This document shows, one piece after another, positions 1-7,762 of a stretch of DNA of 14,942 bases. The stretch comes from Actinomycetota bacterium. Lineage in GTDB: Bacteria > Actinomycetota > Actinomycetes > JACCUZ01. The position numbers were made by a program, and so were the translations under genes. The notes under the pieces are model-generated. The model ran no database searches. It saw only the letters and a list, made by a program, of their open reading frames with translations, and had not been told where the DNA came from. The stretch is taken from positions 1-14,942 of the forward strand of contig JAVEDG010000398.1 in NCBI GenBank assembly GCA_030841245.1, read 5' to 3'. Each line of letters opens with the position of its first letter. Positions within the stretch are counted from its first letter, which is position 1.

Positions 1-1
1 A

Positions 2-808
2 GGGTGGGCCCCGGACCTCAACGGACCGTTCATGCTGACCACCGAGATGATCTCGGTGCCCACCGGGGTCCTGTTCCTGGTGTTCATCGGGACAATCTGG
101 CGCGGCCGCAACTGGATGACCGTGTCGATGCTCGCCGTCTACGCCATGCTGTGGAACTTCATCATCGGCGGTGTGACAGGCATCTACCTCTCCGACGTCC
201 CTGCTGACTATGCCCTGCACGGTTCGATGTTCGTGACCGCCCACTTCCACTACACGCTGATGGGGGCCGGGCTGACCGGCGCCATCGGCGCACTCTTCTA
301 CTGGTTCCCGAAGATGACCGGTCGGATGCTCAGCGAGACGCTGGGCTACATCTCTTTCTGGCTGGTCCAGATCGGCTTCAACGTGACCTTCCTCGGCATG
401 TTCGCTGTCGGCCTGGCCGGCCAGCCGCGACGGGTCTTCACCTACCCGCACATGTTCGCAACGGGAAACCTCGTGTCGAGCATCGGTGCCTACTGCATCG
501 GCATCGGGATGCTCATCACGCTGTACAACGTGATCTCCGCGTGGCGCGGAGGCAGGGTGGCCCCGGCCAACCCTTGGGGCGGCAAGACGCTCGAGTGGGC
601 GGTGCCGAACCCGATCCCGCTCGAGAACTTCAAGGTGCTGCCGGTCGTGATCGCAGACGCCTACGGCTACGGCGAGGGTGACCCGGCGCCGCCACACTGG
701 CAGGACGACCCCAACCCCTCCCTGCCCCCGGAGCACGAGCCGGTCCCGACGGGTGCTGGGACAGCGCAGACAGGTGACGGCGTCGATCACGAGGGAGGCC
801 AGCCATGA
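2..808 (+). CDS. ctaD: Cytochrome c oxidase subunit I, C-terminal part (5' truncated by window edge)
   Basis: The reading frame is open from base 2 and gives the last 268 residues of a heme-copper oxidase subunit I, the membrane subunit that reduces oxygen to water and pumps protons. The motif TAHFHYTLMG carries two histidines, encoded at 242-244 and 248-250. In this family they are the axial ligands of heme a3 and heme a. Hydrophobic segments before and after the motif correspond to the last transmembrane helices. A hydrophilic Pro-rich tail of about 80 residues follows (AVPNPIPLENF, then PPEHEPVP). The stop overlaps the start of the subunit III gene by four bases (ATGA), so the two are translationally coupled. 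The upstream half, including the CuB ligands, lies outside the window. Family assignment is firm; the exact oxidase class (aa3 or caa3) cannot be told from this part. Confidence 0.95.
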   Translation, partial: GWAPDLNGPFMLTTEMISVPTGVLFLVFIGTIWRGRNWMTVSMLAVYAMLWNFIIGGVTGIYLSDVPADYALHGSMFVTAHFHYTLMGAGLTGAIGALFYWFPKMTGRMLSETLGYISFWLVQIGFNVTFLGMFAVGLAGQPRRVFTYPHMFATGNLVSSIGAYCIGIGMLITLYNVISAWRGGRVAPANPWGGKTLEWAVPNPIPLENFKVLPVVIADAYGYGEGDPAPPHWQDDPNPSLPPEHEPVPTGAGTAQTGDGVDHEGGQP

Positions 809-1428
809 CCGCGGTAACCGTCACCGAGCCGATCCCCCATCACGAGGACCCGATCACCATCGGGCGTCGCTGGCGGGCCGGCGTGATCCTGCTGATCGTT
901 GCCGACGCAGCTTTCGTGGGGTCCCTCGTCTTCAGCTACTTCTACCTGCGTGGGCTCAACACGTCAGGCGCCTGGATGGCGAAACACGGTTCCGGGGCAC
1001 CTATCTGGTTTCCCTGGCTCATCGCACTGATCGTGGTGCTGAGCGCCGGCGCCTACCGCTGGGGACAGGTCGGCATCCACGCCGGACGGGTGAGCCGCTT
1101 GCCGGTCGGTGCCGGCATCGCCGTCCTCCTGCTCGCCGTCGACATCGTCGTGCAGGTGATCCAGTTGGGCAGCCTCCCGTTCGCCCTCAAGGACAGCGCC
1201 TACACGTCCTCCGTCTACGTCCTCGGCGGCGCCAACCTTTTCCACCTCGTGGTGACCTTCTTCATCGGGCTCGGGCTGTGGAACCGGTCGCGCCTGAACC
1301 TCTACACGGCGACCGAGGACTGGCAGGTGCGCGTGGTGGGCATCTGGTGGAACTGGATCGCCATCGCTGCGATCGTCAGCGCCATCCCCACGTCGTTCAT
1401 CGCCAGCCCCAACCACCTCACGGGCTGA
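805..1428 (+). CDS. ctaE: Cytochrome c oxidase subunit III family protein
   Basis: A 207-residue membrane protein starting at the ATG that overlaps the subunit I stop (ATGA). It has about five to six hydrophobic segments. The segment around residues 31-48 (VADAAFVGSLVFSYFYLR) matches the subunit III helix usually written SE-x-x-FF-x-x-x-x-x-Y-x-x-R, and a later segment around LGGANLFHLVVTFFIGLGL matches the conserved His-containing helix. Subunit III stabilises the catalytic core and the proton supply to subunit I. The normally conserved membrane Glu is Asp34 here, a conservative but notable change. Placing the subunit III gene directly after ctaD differs from the common actinobacterial arrangement, where ctaE precedes qcrCAB. 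This suggests an additional, accessory oxidase operon. Subunit III identity is likely; its distance from the canonical family is evident. Confidence 0.85.
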   Translation: MTAVTVTEPIPHHEDPITIGRRWRAGVILLIVADAAFVGSLVFSYFYLRGLNTSGAWMAKHGSGAPIWFPWLIALIVVLSAGAYRWGQVGIHAGRVSRLPVGAGIAVLLLAVDIVVQVIQLGSLPFALKDSAYTSSVYVLGGANLFHLVVTFFIGLGLWNRSRLNLYTATEDWQVRVVGIWWNWIAIAAIVSAIPTSFIASPNHLTG

Positions 1429-1471
1429 CCAGGCGCCGCGCCGACACACTCCGGCCCGGTGGATGGTTTCG

Positions 1472-1491
1472 CCCGCGATCGCGGCCGCGGG
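1472..1491. terminator. Possible weak hairpin between convergent genes
   Basis: The 69-base gap between the convergent ctaE and lipoprotein genes contains the inverted repeat CCCGCG (1472-1477) and CGCGGG (1486-1491) with an 8-base loop that itself contains CGATCG. There is no T-run on either side, so termination here is only suggested by position. Confidence 0.3.
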
Positions 1492-1497
1492 AATGCA

Positions 1498-2622
1498 TCA
1501 GTCAGATGACTGCTGAGCTCCGAGGCGCCGGACCCAGTCGGGCAGCCTGATCTCGGAGAAGTGCGCCCCGTCACCGTCTACCCGCCACAGCTTGTCCTGG
1601 TCACCGTCCCGACTCACCGCGATACCGGCACCGCCGCCCAGCGGGTCCAGGTCGGTCAGCTCGGCCGGTGCCGGGCCGCGGTCGATCCAGTGCATGCCTC
1701 CGTCGCGCGACGCGAACAGATGTGACGTCCCCGTCACCGCCCACACGGTGTCGCCGTGACAGCCCCAGGCGGGCAAGGAGGCTGTCGTCCGCAGTGATCC
1801 GACTGACGCCCACGATCGTCCCCCGTCGGCCGTTCGCTCGAACCGGGTTCGGTGGTCCGACAGGAGAACCGGCAACAGCCATGACCGCCCGGAGCCGCAC
1901 GGGGCGACCGTCGCCACCGATCCCGCCGACCAGGGCTGCGACCGCCAGGTCCGCCCCCCGTCGAGAGTCAGAAAGGCGCTGGGACCTGCGTCGGCGGTAC
2001 CGCCGGTGAGGATGCCGGCGGTCCCATCGAGCCAGGTCAAGGAGTCCAGGGTCAAGGTTCCTCGAGGCGAGAGGCGCTGGATCGTCGTGAGGGTCGACCA
2101 ATGCCCATCCGCCTGCGCGACGACTTGTCCGGATCGCAACACAGCGGTCGCGCCACCGGAGGCGACCGCGACGGCCCCGCGGCTGGATGACACCGCGCCG
2201 GGCAGCTCGTCCGGGCGCCATCGCCCCGGGGTCGCCGTCTCGAAGAGCAGAGGCGAGCTGAGCAGGCGGTCGTAGGGGCCGACAGCAACGACCGCCGCCC
2301 GAGGCGTCGTGGCAAGTACGAAACCCCCTCCCGTGGGGACGCCGACCGGGGTCGCGTTGCGCACATGTCTCCAGCCGTCATCGGTCCGCAGCACCAGCCA
2401 GGCGTCGCGGCTCGGCCACACCGCCCAGCCGGACTGTGCGGTGCTCATCTCGACATAGGGCGCCGTGGCCGGCAGCCACGACGCCGTGGTCGGTTGATCC
2501 GCCTCGCCCGCGCTCGAGCCGGCGCAGCCGCTCGTCAGCGCCAGCGCCACGAGAGCCAGGGCCACCGAGCCACGGCGCCGGGGCAGGTCGCGGCGCTGCC
2601 GCTGGCTGCGGCCAGGCGTCAT
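1498..2622 (-). CDS. Secreted lipoprotein with BNR/Asp-box (Ycf48-like) beta-propeller repeats
   Basis: A 374-residue protein with a lipoprotein signal: basic residues 6-18, a hydrophobic stretch to residue 30 and a cysteine at 33 in LTSGC, so it should be lipidated and held on the outer face of the membrane. The mature part has regularly spaced Asp-box motifs: LDGGRTW near 220-226, ADGGRSW near 265-271 and RDGGMHW near 306-312. Such motifs occur in sialidase/BNR and Ycf48-type beta-propellers. There is no sign of sialidase catalytic residues, so a structural or assembly role is more likely. Its start overlaps the stop of the upstream SCO-fusion gene by four bases (ATGA), which puts it at the end of a coupled three-gene operon. 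Ycf48 proteins are photosystem assembly factors; by analogy and context it might help assemble the oxidase. That role is inference. Confidence 0.8.
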   Translation of the reverse strand: MTPGRSQRQRRDLPRRRGSVALALVALALTSGCAGSSAGEADQPTTASWLPATAPYVEMSTAQSGWAVWPSRDAWLVLRTDDGWRHVRNATPVGVPTGGGFVLATTPRAAVVAVGPYDRLLSSPLLFETATPGRWRPDELPGAVSSSRGAVAVASGGATAVLRSGQVVAQADGHWSTLTTIQRLSPRGTLTLDSLTWLDGTAGILTGGTADAGPSAFLTLDGGRTWRSQPWSAGSVATVAPCGSGRSWLLPVLLSDHRTRFERTADGGRSWASVGSLRTTASLPAWGCHGDTVWAVTGTSHLFASRDGGMHWIDRGPAPAELTDLDPLGGGAGIAVSRDGDQDKLWRVDGDGAHFSEIRLPDWVRRLGAQQSSD

Positions 2623-4358
2623 CGACCGGTCCGGGCGAGCAGGGTGCGCACCTCTCCGGCGACTGCGTCTGCGTAGCTACCGGTGAGGCCGACGGTGGCA
2701 CCGTCGTGCAGGTAGGACGCGGTCCGTAGGTCGGGGCCCACGAAGTAGATTCCCTCGTCGTGCGCGATCATCCCGACCGCGGGAACCTGCACCACGATCC
2801 CGTACGCCGCGAGAAGGTCCTGCAGATGCGTCGAGGAGCCGGCCAGGAAGTGCCAGTTGGTCAGGTCCGTCAACCCGTGGCTGCGGGTGAAGCTGGCCAC
2901 GTCGGACACGTGGGTGAAGACCGGGTTGCTATCGATGGCGACGATCTGGATCCGCGACGCCAGCGACCCCAACCGGCGATCCGCGATGGCCAGCTGGCTC
3001 GCGATCACCGGGCACTCGTCACTGCACACAGGATCGAGGAACGTGATCACCGTCAGCGTCCCGCGCAGGTCGGCGCGGGTGAAGGGCCGCCCGGCCTGGT
3101 CGACCAGGCGGAAGTCGGGAACTCGCCGGGGCGGCAGCGACGTAAGGCCACCTTCGCTGTCAGCCGCGACGGCAGCGGCGTCGGCGGGCCCGAGCAGGGT
3201 CCCCGTGACGAGGAGAGGGGCGAGCACCGCACCGAGGCCGACCGCGGCCACGGCAGCGATGAGGGCGTCGCGGTACGCCGGGGTGCGGGTCCGGGCGGTG
3301 ACCGCTGGCTGCGCAGCGGTGCGCCGGCCGGGCAAGGCGCTGACCAGGAGAAGTCCCAGCGGCAGCGCGGTGTTCGGATCCGTCGCGGCGGTTTCGAGGA
3401 CGCCGAAGTCCTGGGCAAGCCACCAGGTCAGCGCGCACAGGATGAGGCCTGCACCGACGTACAGTGTCGACCGGCTCAGCACGAGTCCCGCTCCGATGAC
3501 CACGAGGGCGGCCACGAGCGTGCCGTTCACGATGCCGGGTGACTGTCTCGCCAGGTCGGCGAGCGCCGTGATGGGGGACGACAGGAGCGACGGCTGGGCG
3601 TTGCCAGCCGCGTCGGTGAACGGCCCCGCCAACCCGGCCCCGGTCCATGCCTTCTCCCATGGCAGTGCCTGCAGACCAGCGGTGACGAGCATCCAGCCGC
3701 CGACGAAGCGCCGGGCCAGACGACTGGCCCGTCCGGACGCCCACCATGACCACGGAGCGAGCAGCAGCAAGGCTGCCGCGACGTAGGTCAGCACGGCTCC
3801 CGGAGCTCCGGTCAGCCAGCCCGCGCCCGCCGCGAACAGGCCACCCGAGAACTCCCCTCCCACCCACACGACCAGGCTCCAGAGGATCGATGCCCACAGC
3901 GCCGCCCGCAGGAGATGCCCGCTTGCGCAGGCCAGGATCAGCACCCCTAGCCCGCCCTGGATCCACACCGTTGCCGCATCCGCGACGACGGGGTGCCTGG
4001 TCCAGACATCGGCGAGCGGACGGACCACTGCGGCGTACCAGCCCGGCGTCTCGGCCAGGCCTTCAGCCAACGGCGCCCGGAACCCGGCCGGCACGTCGGG
4101 CGCGGCCTGGAGCAGCCCGTCCACCAACCAGAGCGCACCGAACCCGATGCGCACGATCCGCCGTGCGACCGGTTCCTCGGCCCGGTCCGCGGTGCCGAGC
4201 AAGTCACGCCAGCGCTGGGGCAGGTCGCCACGCCGGCGCCCGACGATCCACGTCGCGACGCCCGCAGCAACGGCGACGAACACGAGAACGACCGCGCTGG
4301 TCAGGAGCAACGGGTAGAGAAGGTCGCCAAGACCCGGGACGGGCGAGCCCGATGCCAC
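2619..4358 (-). CDS. Multi-TM membrane domain fused to SCO1/SenC-type copper chaperone
   Basis: With the GTG start at 4358, which overlaps the upstream TAG (TAGTG) and follows a GGGGGA ribosome-binding site, the product is 579 residues. Residues 13-345 hold roughly eight hydrophobic segments, with motifs such as GALWLVDGLLQ (74-84), WIQGGLGVLIL (132-142) and LTGAPGAVLTY (182-192). They resemble an actinobacterial DoxX-like membrane family. Residues 363-388 form a further TM anchor. Residues 413-579 are a thioredoxin-fold SCO domain with the copper-binding CxxxC (Cys445, Cys449 in DPVCSDECP) and a distal His533 (IAHDEGIYFV), the usual third ligand. SCO proteins deliver copper to the CuA centre of oxidase subunit II or act as thiol reductants on the outer face. 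A longer reading frame runs to 4490, but its extra residues are low-quality and overlap the small membrane protein gene. SCO assignment is strong; the role of the membrane half is unknown. Confidence 0.85.
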   Translation of the reverse strand: MASGSPVPGLGDLLYPLLLTSAVVLVFVAVAAGVATWIVGRRRGDLPQRWRDLLGTADRAEEPVARRIVRIGFGALWLVDGLLQAAPDVPAGFRAPLAEGLAETPGWYAAVVRPLADVWTRHPVVADAATVWIQGGLGVLILACASGHLLRAALWASILWSLVVWVGGEFSGGLFAAGAGWLTGAPGAVLTYVAAALLLLAPWSWWASGRASRLARRFVGGWMLVTAGLQALPWEKAWTGAGLAGPFTDAAGNAQPSLLSSPITALADLARQSPGIVNGTLVAALVVIGAGLVLSRSTLYVGAGLILCALTWWLAQDFGVLETAATDPNTALPLGLLLVSALPGRRTAAQPAVTARTRTPAYRDALIAAVAAVGLGAVLAPLLVTGTLLGPADAAAVAADSEGGLTSLPPRRVPDFRLVDQAGRPFTRADLRGTLTVITFLDPVCSDECPVIASQLAIADRRLGSLASRIQIVAIDSNPVFTHVSDVASFTRSHGLTDLTNWHFLAGSSTHLQDLLAAYGIVVQVPAVGMIAHDEGIYFVGPDLRTASYLHDGATVGLTGSYADAVAGEVRTLLARTGR

Positions 4359-4561
4359 TAGGTCCCCCGGTGCAGCAGGCGAATCGTGACCACACCGAGG
4401 ATCAGCAGGAAGAAGCCTCCCAGCGTCACGAGCGCCCACCCGACCGAGCTGTCCCCGAGGATGGCGAGCGGGTAGCCGGCGGCATAGCACGCGACCGCTG
4501 CCGTTCCCAGCACGACCTGTGCCCGGGTCGGGCGAACGCGGCGGTCTCCCACGCGCGTCAT
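4358..4561 (-). CDS. Small two-TM membrane protein of unknown function
   Basis: A 67-residue protein with a basic N-terminus (MTRVGDRRVRPTR) followed by two hydrophobic helices, about residues 15-35 and 41-61, and a short basic tail (RLLHRGT). The TAG stop at 4358-4360 overlaps the GTG start of the SCO-fusion gene by one base, so expression is probably coupled. The ATG at 4561 is preceded by only a weak purine stretch; an upstream in-frame GTG at 4585 is possible. I do not recognise a family. Position suggests an accessory role with the SCO fusion protein. Confidence 0.65.
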   Translation of the reverse strand: MTRVGDRRVRPTRAQVVLGTAAVACYAAGYPLAILGDSSVGWALVTLGGFFLLILGVVTIRLLHRGT

Positions 4562-4613
4562 CCTGCGGGCCCGGCGAAGCAACACCGTCGGCTCGTGACC
4601 CGGTGGGGAGCGC

Positions 4614-6599
4614 TCACGGCCCGTTCTTCCAGATGCGGTCGGTGAGCACGACCCCTTGGGCGACCAACGCACGCTCGAACCGGTGCCTGATGTGCACGGC
4701 ATAGGGGAGCGTCAGGTGGTTGTCGTCGCGGTGGGTCACCATTCCGTCGTCCATTGCCGGGCAGATGCCGTTGGGACAGATCACGTTGTCGAAGTCGACA
4801 GTTCTTGAGAAGGGCAGACCGCGCCACATCCGCTCGAGCTTCTTGGTTCCCGGCTCGTCGACCGCCGGGGCCGCACACGACGCCGGGTCCGCACCGGTGG
4901 ACAGGCAGTCCACCGGTGAGTCGACGGTCTCGGCGATCGGCTCGAGGATGATGATTCGCCCGACGTAGGGATGGAGCTGTTTGACGAACTTGAGCGACCC
5001 CGCGGCGATCACCTTGATCCACTCCGGGTCGGATGCGGTCACCACCCCGTTGGGCGTGTGGATCGGCCGGGCCAGGACGGAGCGAGAGATCAGCAGCACG
5101 GTGTCCGGGTGGGTCCGGCGTGCGATGCGCAGCGCCTTGTCGCGCACGAGCCGGTCGCAGGGGATCACCTGTCCGCTCGGGTCGTCGGCGATCACCCTGG
5201 GCCAGGGACACCCCGGGTCCTCCACGGTCTGCAGCGTGAAGCCCTCTTCCTGCGCCAACGCGTCGAACGCCGGTGCCATGAAATGGGCGTGTGAGTCACC
5301 GATGATCAGCACCCGCGACTTGTGACCGCCGACGGAGAGGTGCTTGATACCGCCCGGTATCCCGCTGCGGGACTGGGCGACGAGCTGCTGCGCCCGTTCG
5401 TTGACCGTGAGCACGGACGAGCATCCAGTGGCAGTGACGATCGCGGCGATCATCCCGGCCGCCGCGATCATCCCTCGACGGCGCCCCGACGCAAGACGGA
5501 TCCGTCCGGTAGGACGCTCGACGACGTAGGCAGTGAGCGCGGACAGCGCCACTGTGAGACCGACCACGAGGAGGCTCCGCGGTAGCCAGGAGCCGGGAAG
5601 CAGACCGGCCTCGTCCCCGATGACGATCACGGGCCAGTGCCAGAGATACATCGCGTACGACCAGCCGCCGAGCAGTACGGCGGGTCGCCGGGAGAGGAGC
5701 GACGCGACCGAGGAGGTGGGCGTCAGCTCCAGTCCCAGGATCAGTGCGGCAGTGCCCGCCGCGGACACCACGCCGTGCCAGTACGCCGAGTGGGTCGACA
5801 TCAGCGGGCTGGCGGACAGCAACAGGACGGCCAGGCCCCCCGCGGCGAGCACCGCCCCGGTCGGGCCGGGTGCCGACCGGTGCCGACCGCTGGCCTGCCG
5901 CTGCTCACGCCGCAGGCAGTGCAGGCCCACGGCGGCCCCGAGCAGCAGCTGGTAAGCGCGCGCCGACGTCCCGAAGTAGGACTCCATCGGGGAGTAACGG
6001 CTCAGCATCCACGCGTGCAGCAGGCCGACCACGGCGAGCACCAGAGTGATGCCGTCCAGGCGCAGCCGGTAACGGCGCGCCAGCAGGAACAACAACAAGA
6101 TCACCAACGGCCAGAGCAGGTAGTACTGCTCCTCGACCGACAGGGACCAGTAGTGCTGCACCGGGCTCACGTGGTCGGTCTCTGCGAAGTAGTCGGCGGA
6201 CCGGGCGAGGAAGAACCAGTTGGCGACGTAGAGTGCCGCCGCGATGAACCCGCCACGGTTCTCGGACACGGCCAGAGGTGACGCCACCTTCTCGTACACG
6301 ACAGCGGTGACGAGCAGCACGAGCAGCGCGGTAGGGAGCAGGCGGCGTGCCCGTCGCGCGTAGAAGGCGATGAAGTCGAGCCGCCCGGTCGAGTACAGCT
6401 CCCTGGCGAGCAGGGACGTGATGAGGAAGCCGGACAGGACGAAGAAGACGTCGACGCCGGCATATCCCGAGCTGAACATCGGCACACCGGCGTGGAAGAG
6501 CACCACAAGCAGCGCCGCGATCGCCCGGATCCCGTCCAGCGGTGGCCGGTGCACGAAGGCGGTGGCCTTGGGCTGGCGCGCCTCGGGCCTCATCGTCAT
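4614..6599 (-). CDS. Acyltransferase 3 (OafA/YrhL type) with C-terminal SGNH domain
   Basis: A 661-residue membrane enzyme of the acyltransferase-3 family fused to an SGNH hydrolase-like domain, the layout of O-acetyltransferases that modify cell-surface polysaccharides. The N-terminal half has about ten TM helices. Family motifs are RPPLDGIRAIAALLVVLFHAG with His36, GVDVFFVLSGFLIT (48-61) and HYWSLSVEEQYYLLWP (149-164). After a last TM segment near 376-392 comes the outer SGNH domain, with GDSH at 434-437 (Ser436 the likely nucleophile) and DDNHL at 625-629 (Asp625 and His628 completing the triad). Paired cysteines in the domain may form disulfides. The frame extends to a GTG at 6704, but the extra 35 residues look non-coding. 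ATG at 6599 or 6593 is preferred, although neither has a clear ribosome-binding site. The substrate is unknown. It follows map by about 145 bases and is probably transcribed separately. Confidence 0.9.
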   Translation of the reverse strand: MTMRPEARQPKATAFVHRPPLDGIRAIAALLVVLFHAGVPMFSSGYAGVDVFFVLSGFLITSLLARELYSTGRLDFIAFYARRARRLLPTALLVLLVTAVVYEKVASPLAVSENRGGFIAAALYVANWFFLARSADYFAETDHVSPVQHYWSLSVEEQYYLLWPLVILLLFLLARRYRLRLDGITLVLAVVGLLHAWMLSRYSPMESYFGTSARAYQLLLGAAVGLHCLRREQRQASGRHRSAPGPTGAVLAAGGLAVLLLSASPLMSTHSAYWHGVVSAAGTAALILGLELTPTSSVASLLSRRPAVLLGGWSYAMYLWHWPVIVIGDEAGLLPGSWLPRSLLVVGLTVALSALTAYVVERPTGRIRLASGRRRGMIAAAGMIAAIVTATGCSSVLTVNERAQQLVAQSRSGIPGGIKHLSVGGHKSRVLIIGDSHAHFMAPAFDALAQEEGFTLQTVEDPGCPWPRVIADDPSGQVIPCDRLVRDKALRIARRTHPDTVLLISRSVLARPIHTPNGVVTASDPEWIKVIAAGSLKFVKQLHPYVGRIIILEPIAETVDSPVDCLSTGADPASCAAPAVDEPGTKKLERMWRGLPFSRTVDFDNVICPNGICPAMDDGMVTHRDDNHLTLPYAVHIRHRFERALVAQGVVLTDRIWKNGP

Positions 6600-6720
6600 G
6601 GTCAACAGGGTGTATGCCTTCGCGAGGTCTACCTGGCGCGGCTTTCCGGAGATGTCATGGAAACCGCTGCCATCGTACAGGAAGGGCCTGGCGATCCCGG
6701 TCACCCAGCAGGCGCTGCGC

Positions 6721-6742
6721 CGCCCCCGACACGTCGGGAGCG
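6721..6742 (-). terminator. Hairpin directly downstream of map
   Basis: Two bases beyond the map stop, bases 6721-6730 can pair with 6733-6742 (core CCCGAC and GTCGGG), giving about ten pairs including one U-G wobble in the minus-strand RNA. A two-base spacer separates the arms, so the tip will open to a larger loop. No U-run follows, so it may be a weak terminator, or an attenuator or mRNA end stabiliser between map and the acyltransferase gene. Confidence 0.4.
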
Positions 6743-6743
6743 G

Positions 6744-7595
6744 TCAGTGAACAGTGAGGATCTCGGCGTCGCCCTCGGTGACGACGATGGTGTGCTCGAA
6801 CTGGGCCGAGCGCTTGCGGTCGCGGGTCACCACGGTCCATCCGTCGTCCCACATGTCCCATGCCGGTGTCCCGAGGTTGAGCATCGGCTCGATGGTGAAA
6901 GTCATCCCGGGCTCGAGCACCATGTCGAACGCCGCGTCGTCGTAATGCGGGATCACCAGACCCGAGTGGAACGCCGTATGGATGCCGTGCCCGGTGAAGT
7001 CGCGCACCACGCCGTACCCGAAGCGGCGCGCGTAGGACTCGATCACGCGCCCGATCACGCTGACTGTCCGTCCGGGATGCACCGCTTTGATCGCCCGGTT
7101 CAGTGCCTCGCGGGTGCGCTCCACGAGCAGCCTGGACTCCTCGTCCACCTCACCGACCAGATAGGTCGCGTCCGTGTCGCCGTGAACCCCTCCGATGTAC
7201 GCCGTGATGTCGACGTTGACGACGTCGCCCTCGCGCAGCACGGTCGTGTCGGGGATGCCGTGGCAGATGACCTCGTTGACCGAGGTGCACAGCGACTTGG
7301 GGAAGCCCCGGTACCCGAGGGTCGACGGATAGGCGCCGTGGTCGCAGAGGAAGTCGTGCCCGACGCGGTCCAGCTCGTCGGTGGACACCCCCGGAGCAAC
7401 GTGTCGGCCGACCTCGTCCAGCGCCTGGGCCGCGATGCGCCCGGCCACCCGCATCCGGGCGACCGTCTCGGCCGTCTGCACATGAGGGCCCGTGTAGCGG
7501 GCCGGACCCGCGCGCCCGACGTACTCAGGGCGCGCGATGTGGTCCGGGACCTCGCGTCTCGGCGAGATCGTTCCCGGCCGCAGCAGCACAGTCAT
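6744..7595 (-). CDS. map: Methionine aminopeptidase, type 1c
   Basis: A 283-residue cytosolic metallopeptidase that removes the initiator methionine from nascent proteins. All expected residues are visible: metal ligands Asp129 (VNVDI), Asp140 (GVHGD), His203 (TGHGIH), Glu236 (FTIEP) and Glu267 (QFEH), plus the substrate-binding His112 (CHGIPD). The roughly 40-residue Pro-rich N-terminal extension (SPRREVPDHIARPEYVG) is typical of the actinobacterial type 1c enzyme, as in mycobacterial MapB, where it is thought to contact the ribosome. The whole chain is close in length to that protein. The open frame extends upstream to 7892, but the extra sequence is compositionally unlike the protein and overlaps a divergent gene. 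ATG at 7595 with the MTVLLRPG start fits the family. A TAGACT box lies only eight bases upstream. Confidence 0.96.
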   Translation of the reverse strand: MTVLLRPGTISPRREVPDHIARPEYVGRAGPARYTGPHVQTAETVARMRVAGRIAAQALDEVGRHVAPGVSTDELDRVGHDFLCDHGAYPSTLGYRGFPKSLCTSVNEVICHGIPDTTVLREGDVVNVDITAYIGGVHGDTDATYLVGEVDEESRLLVERTREALNRAIKAVHPGRTVSVIGRVIESYARRFGYGVVRDFTGHGIHTAFHSGLVIPHYDDAAFDMVLEPGMTFTIEPMLNLGTPAWDMWDDGWTVVTRDRKRSAQFEHTIVVTEGDAEILTVH

Positions 7596-7603
7596 GACGC
7601 CCG

Positions 7604-7609
7604 AGTCTA
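7604..7609 (-). promoter_or_regulatory. Possible -10 box of map (leaderless or near-leaderless transcript)
   Basis: On the minus strand the sequence reads TAGACT, eight bases before the map ATG at 7595. It fits the TAnnnT form of actinobacterial -10 boxes and would put the transcription start at or within a few bases of the ATG. No convincing -35 is seen, and no ribosome-binding site precedes the ATG, which agrees with a leaderless mRNA. Confidence 0.35.
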
Positions 7610-7695
7610 TGAGGCCGCGCCGGCCGGAACGGTGGCCGCCGCCCAGCTCTGAGCCGGGCCCTTGCGGAATCGAGGGAAATCGACGGAAAAGCGGT

Positions 7696-7720
7696 GCATG
7701 CGATTGGCGCTGGCGGGTAC
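7696..7720 (+). promoter_or_regulatory. Possible stress-sigma (SigB/SigF-like) promoter for the gas-vesicle region
   Basis: GCAT (7696-7699), a 15-base spacer and GGGTAC (7715-7720) match the pattern GNNT-N14-16-GGGTAC recognised by Streptomyces SigB-type sigma factors. It lies about 42 bases upstream of the small gene at 7763, in the divergent gap with map. The -35 part carries little information, so only the GGGTAC hexamer gives real support. Confidence 0.35.
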
Positions 7721-7762
7721 CGACTGGTTCGAACACCGCCGGTGCGCCCCGGAGGAGGACGG

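Noticed and set aside
1498..2622. Sialidase or glycosyl hydrolase reading of the BNR lipoprotein
   Set aside because: Asp boxes are present, but no Arg triad or catalytic Tyr/Glu pattern of sialidases can be seen.
4359..4490. Upstream extension of the SCO-fusion frame to 4490
   Set aside because: The extra 44 residues are Arg/Pro-rich, lie over the small membrane protein gene in another frame, and the GTG at 4358 has a ribosome-binding site and a TAGTG coupling.
6492..7652. 386-residue plus-strand open frame opposite map
   Set aside because: Antisense to a gene with a full set of methionine aminopeptidase residues; the frame is open only because of high GC at third positions.
7724..7741. 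GGTTCGAAC string like a tRNA T-loop or attachment-site remnant
   Set aside because: The flanking bases do not pair as a T-stem, no acceptor or anticodon arm is present, and there is no integrase or other mobile-element gene nearby.
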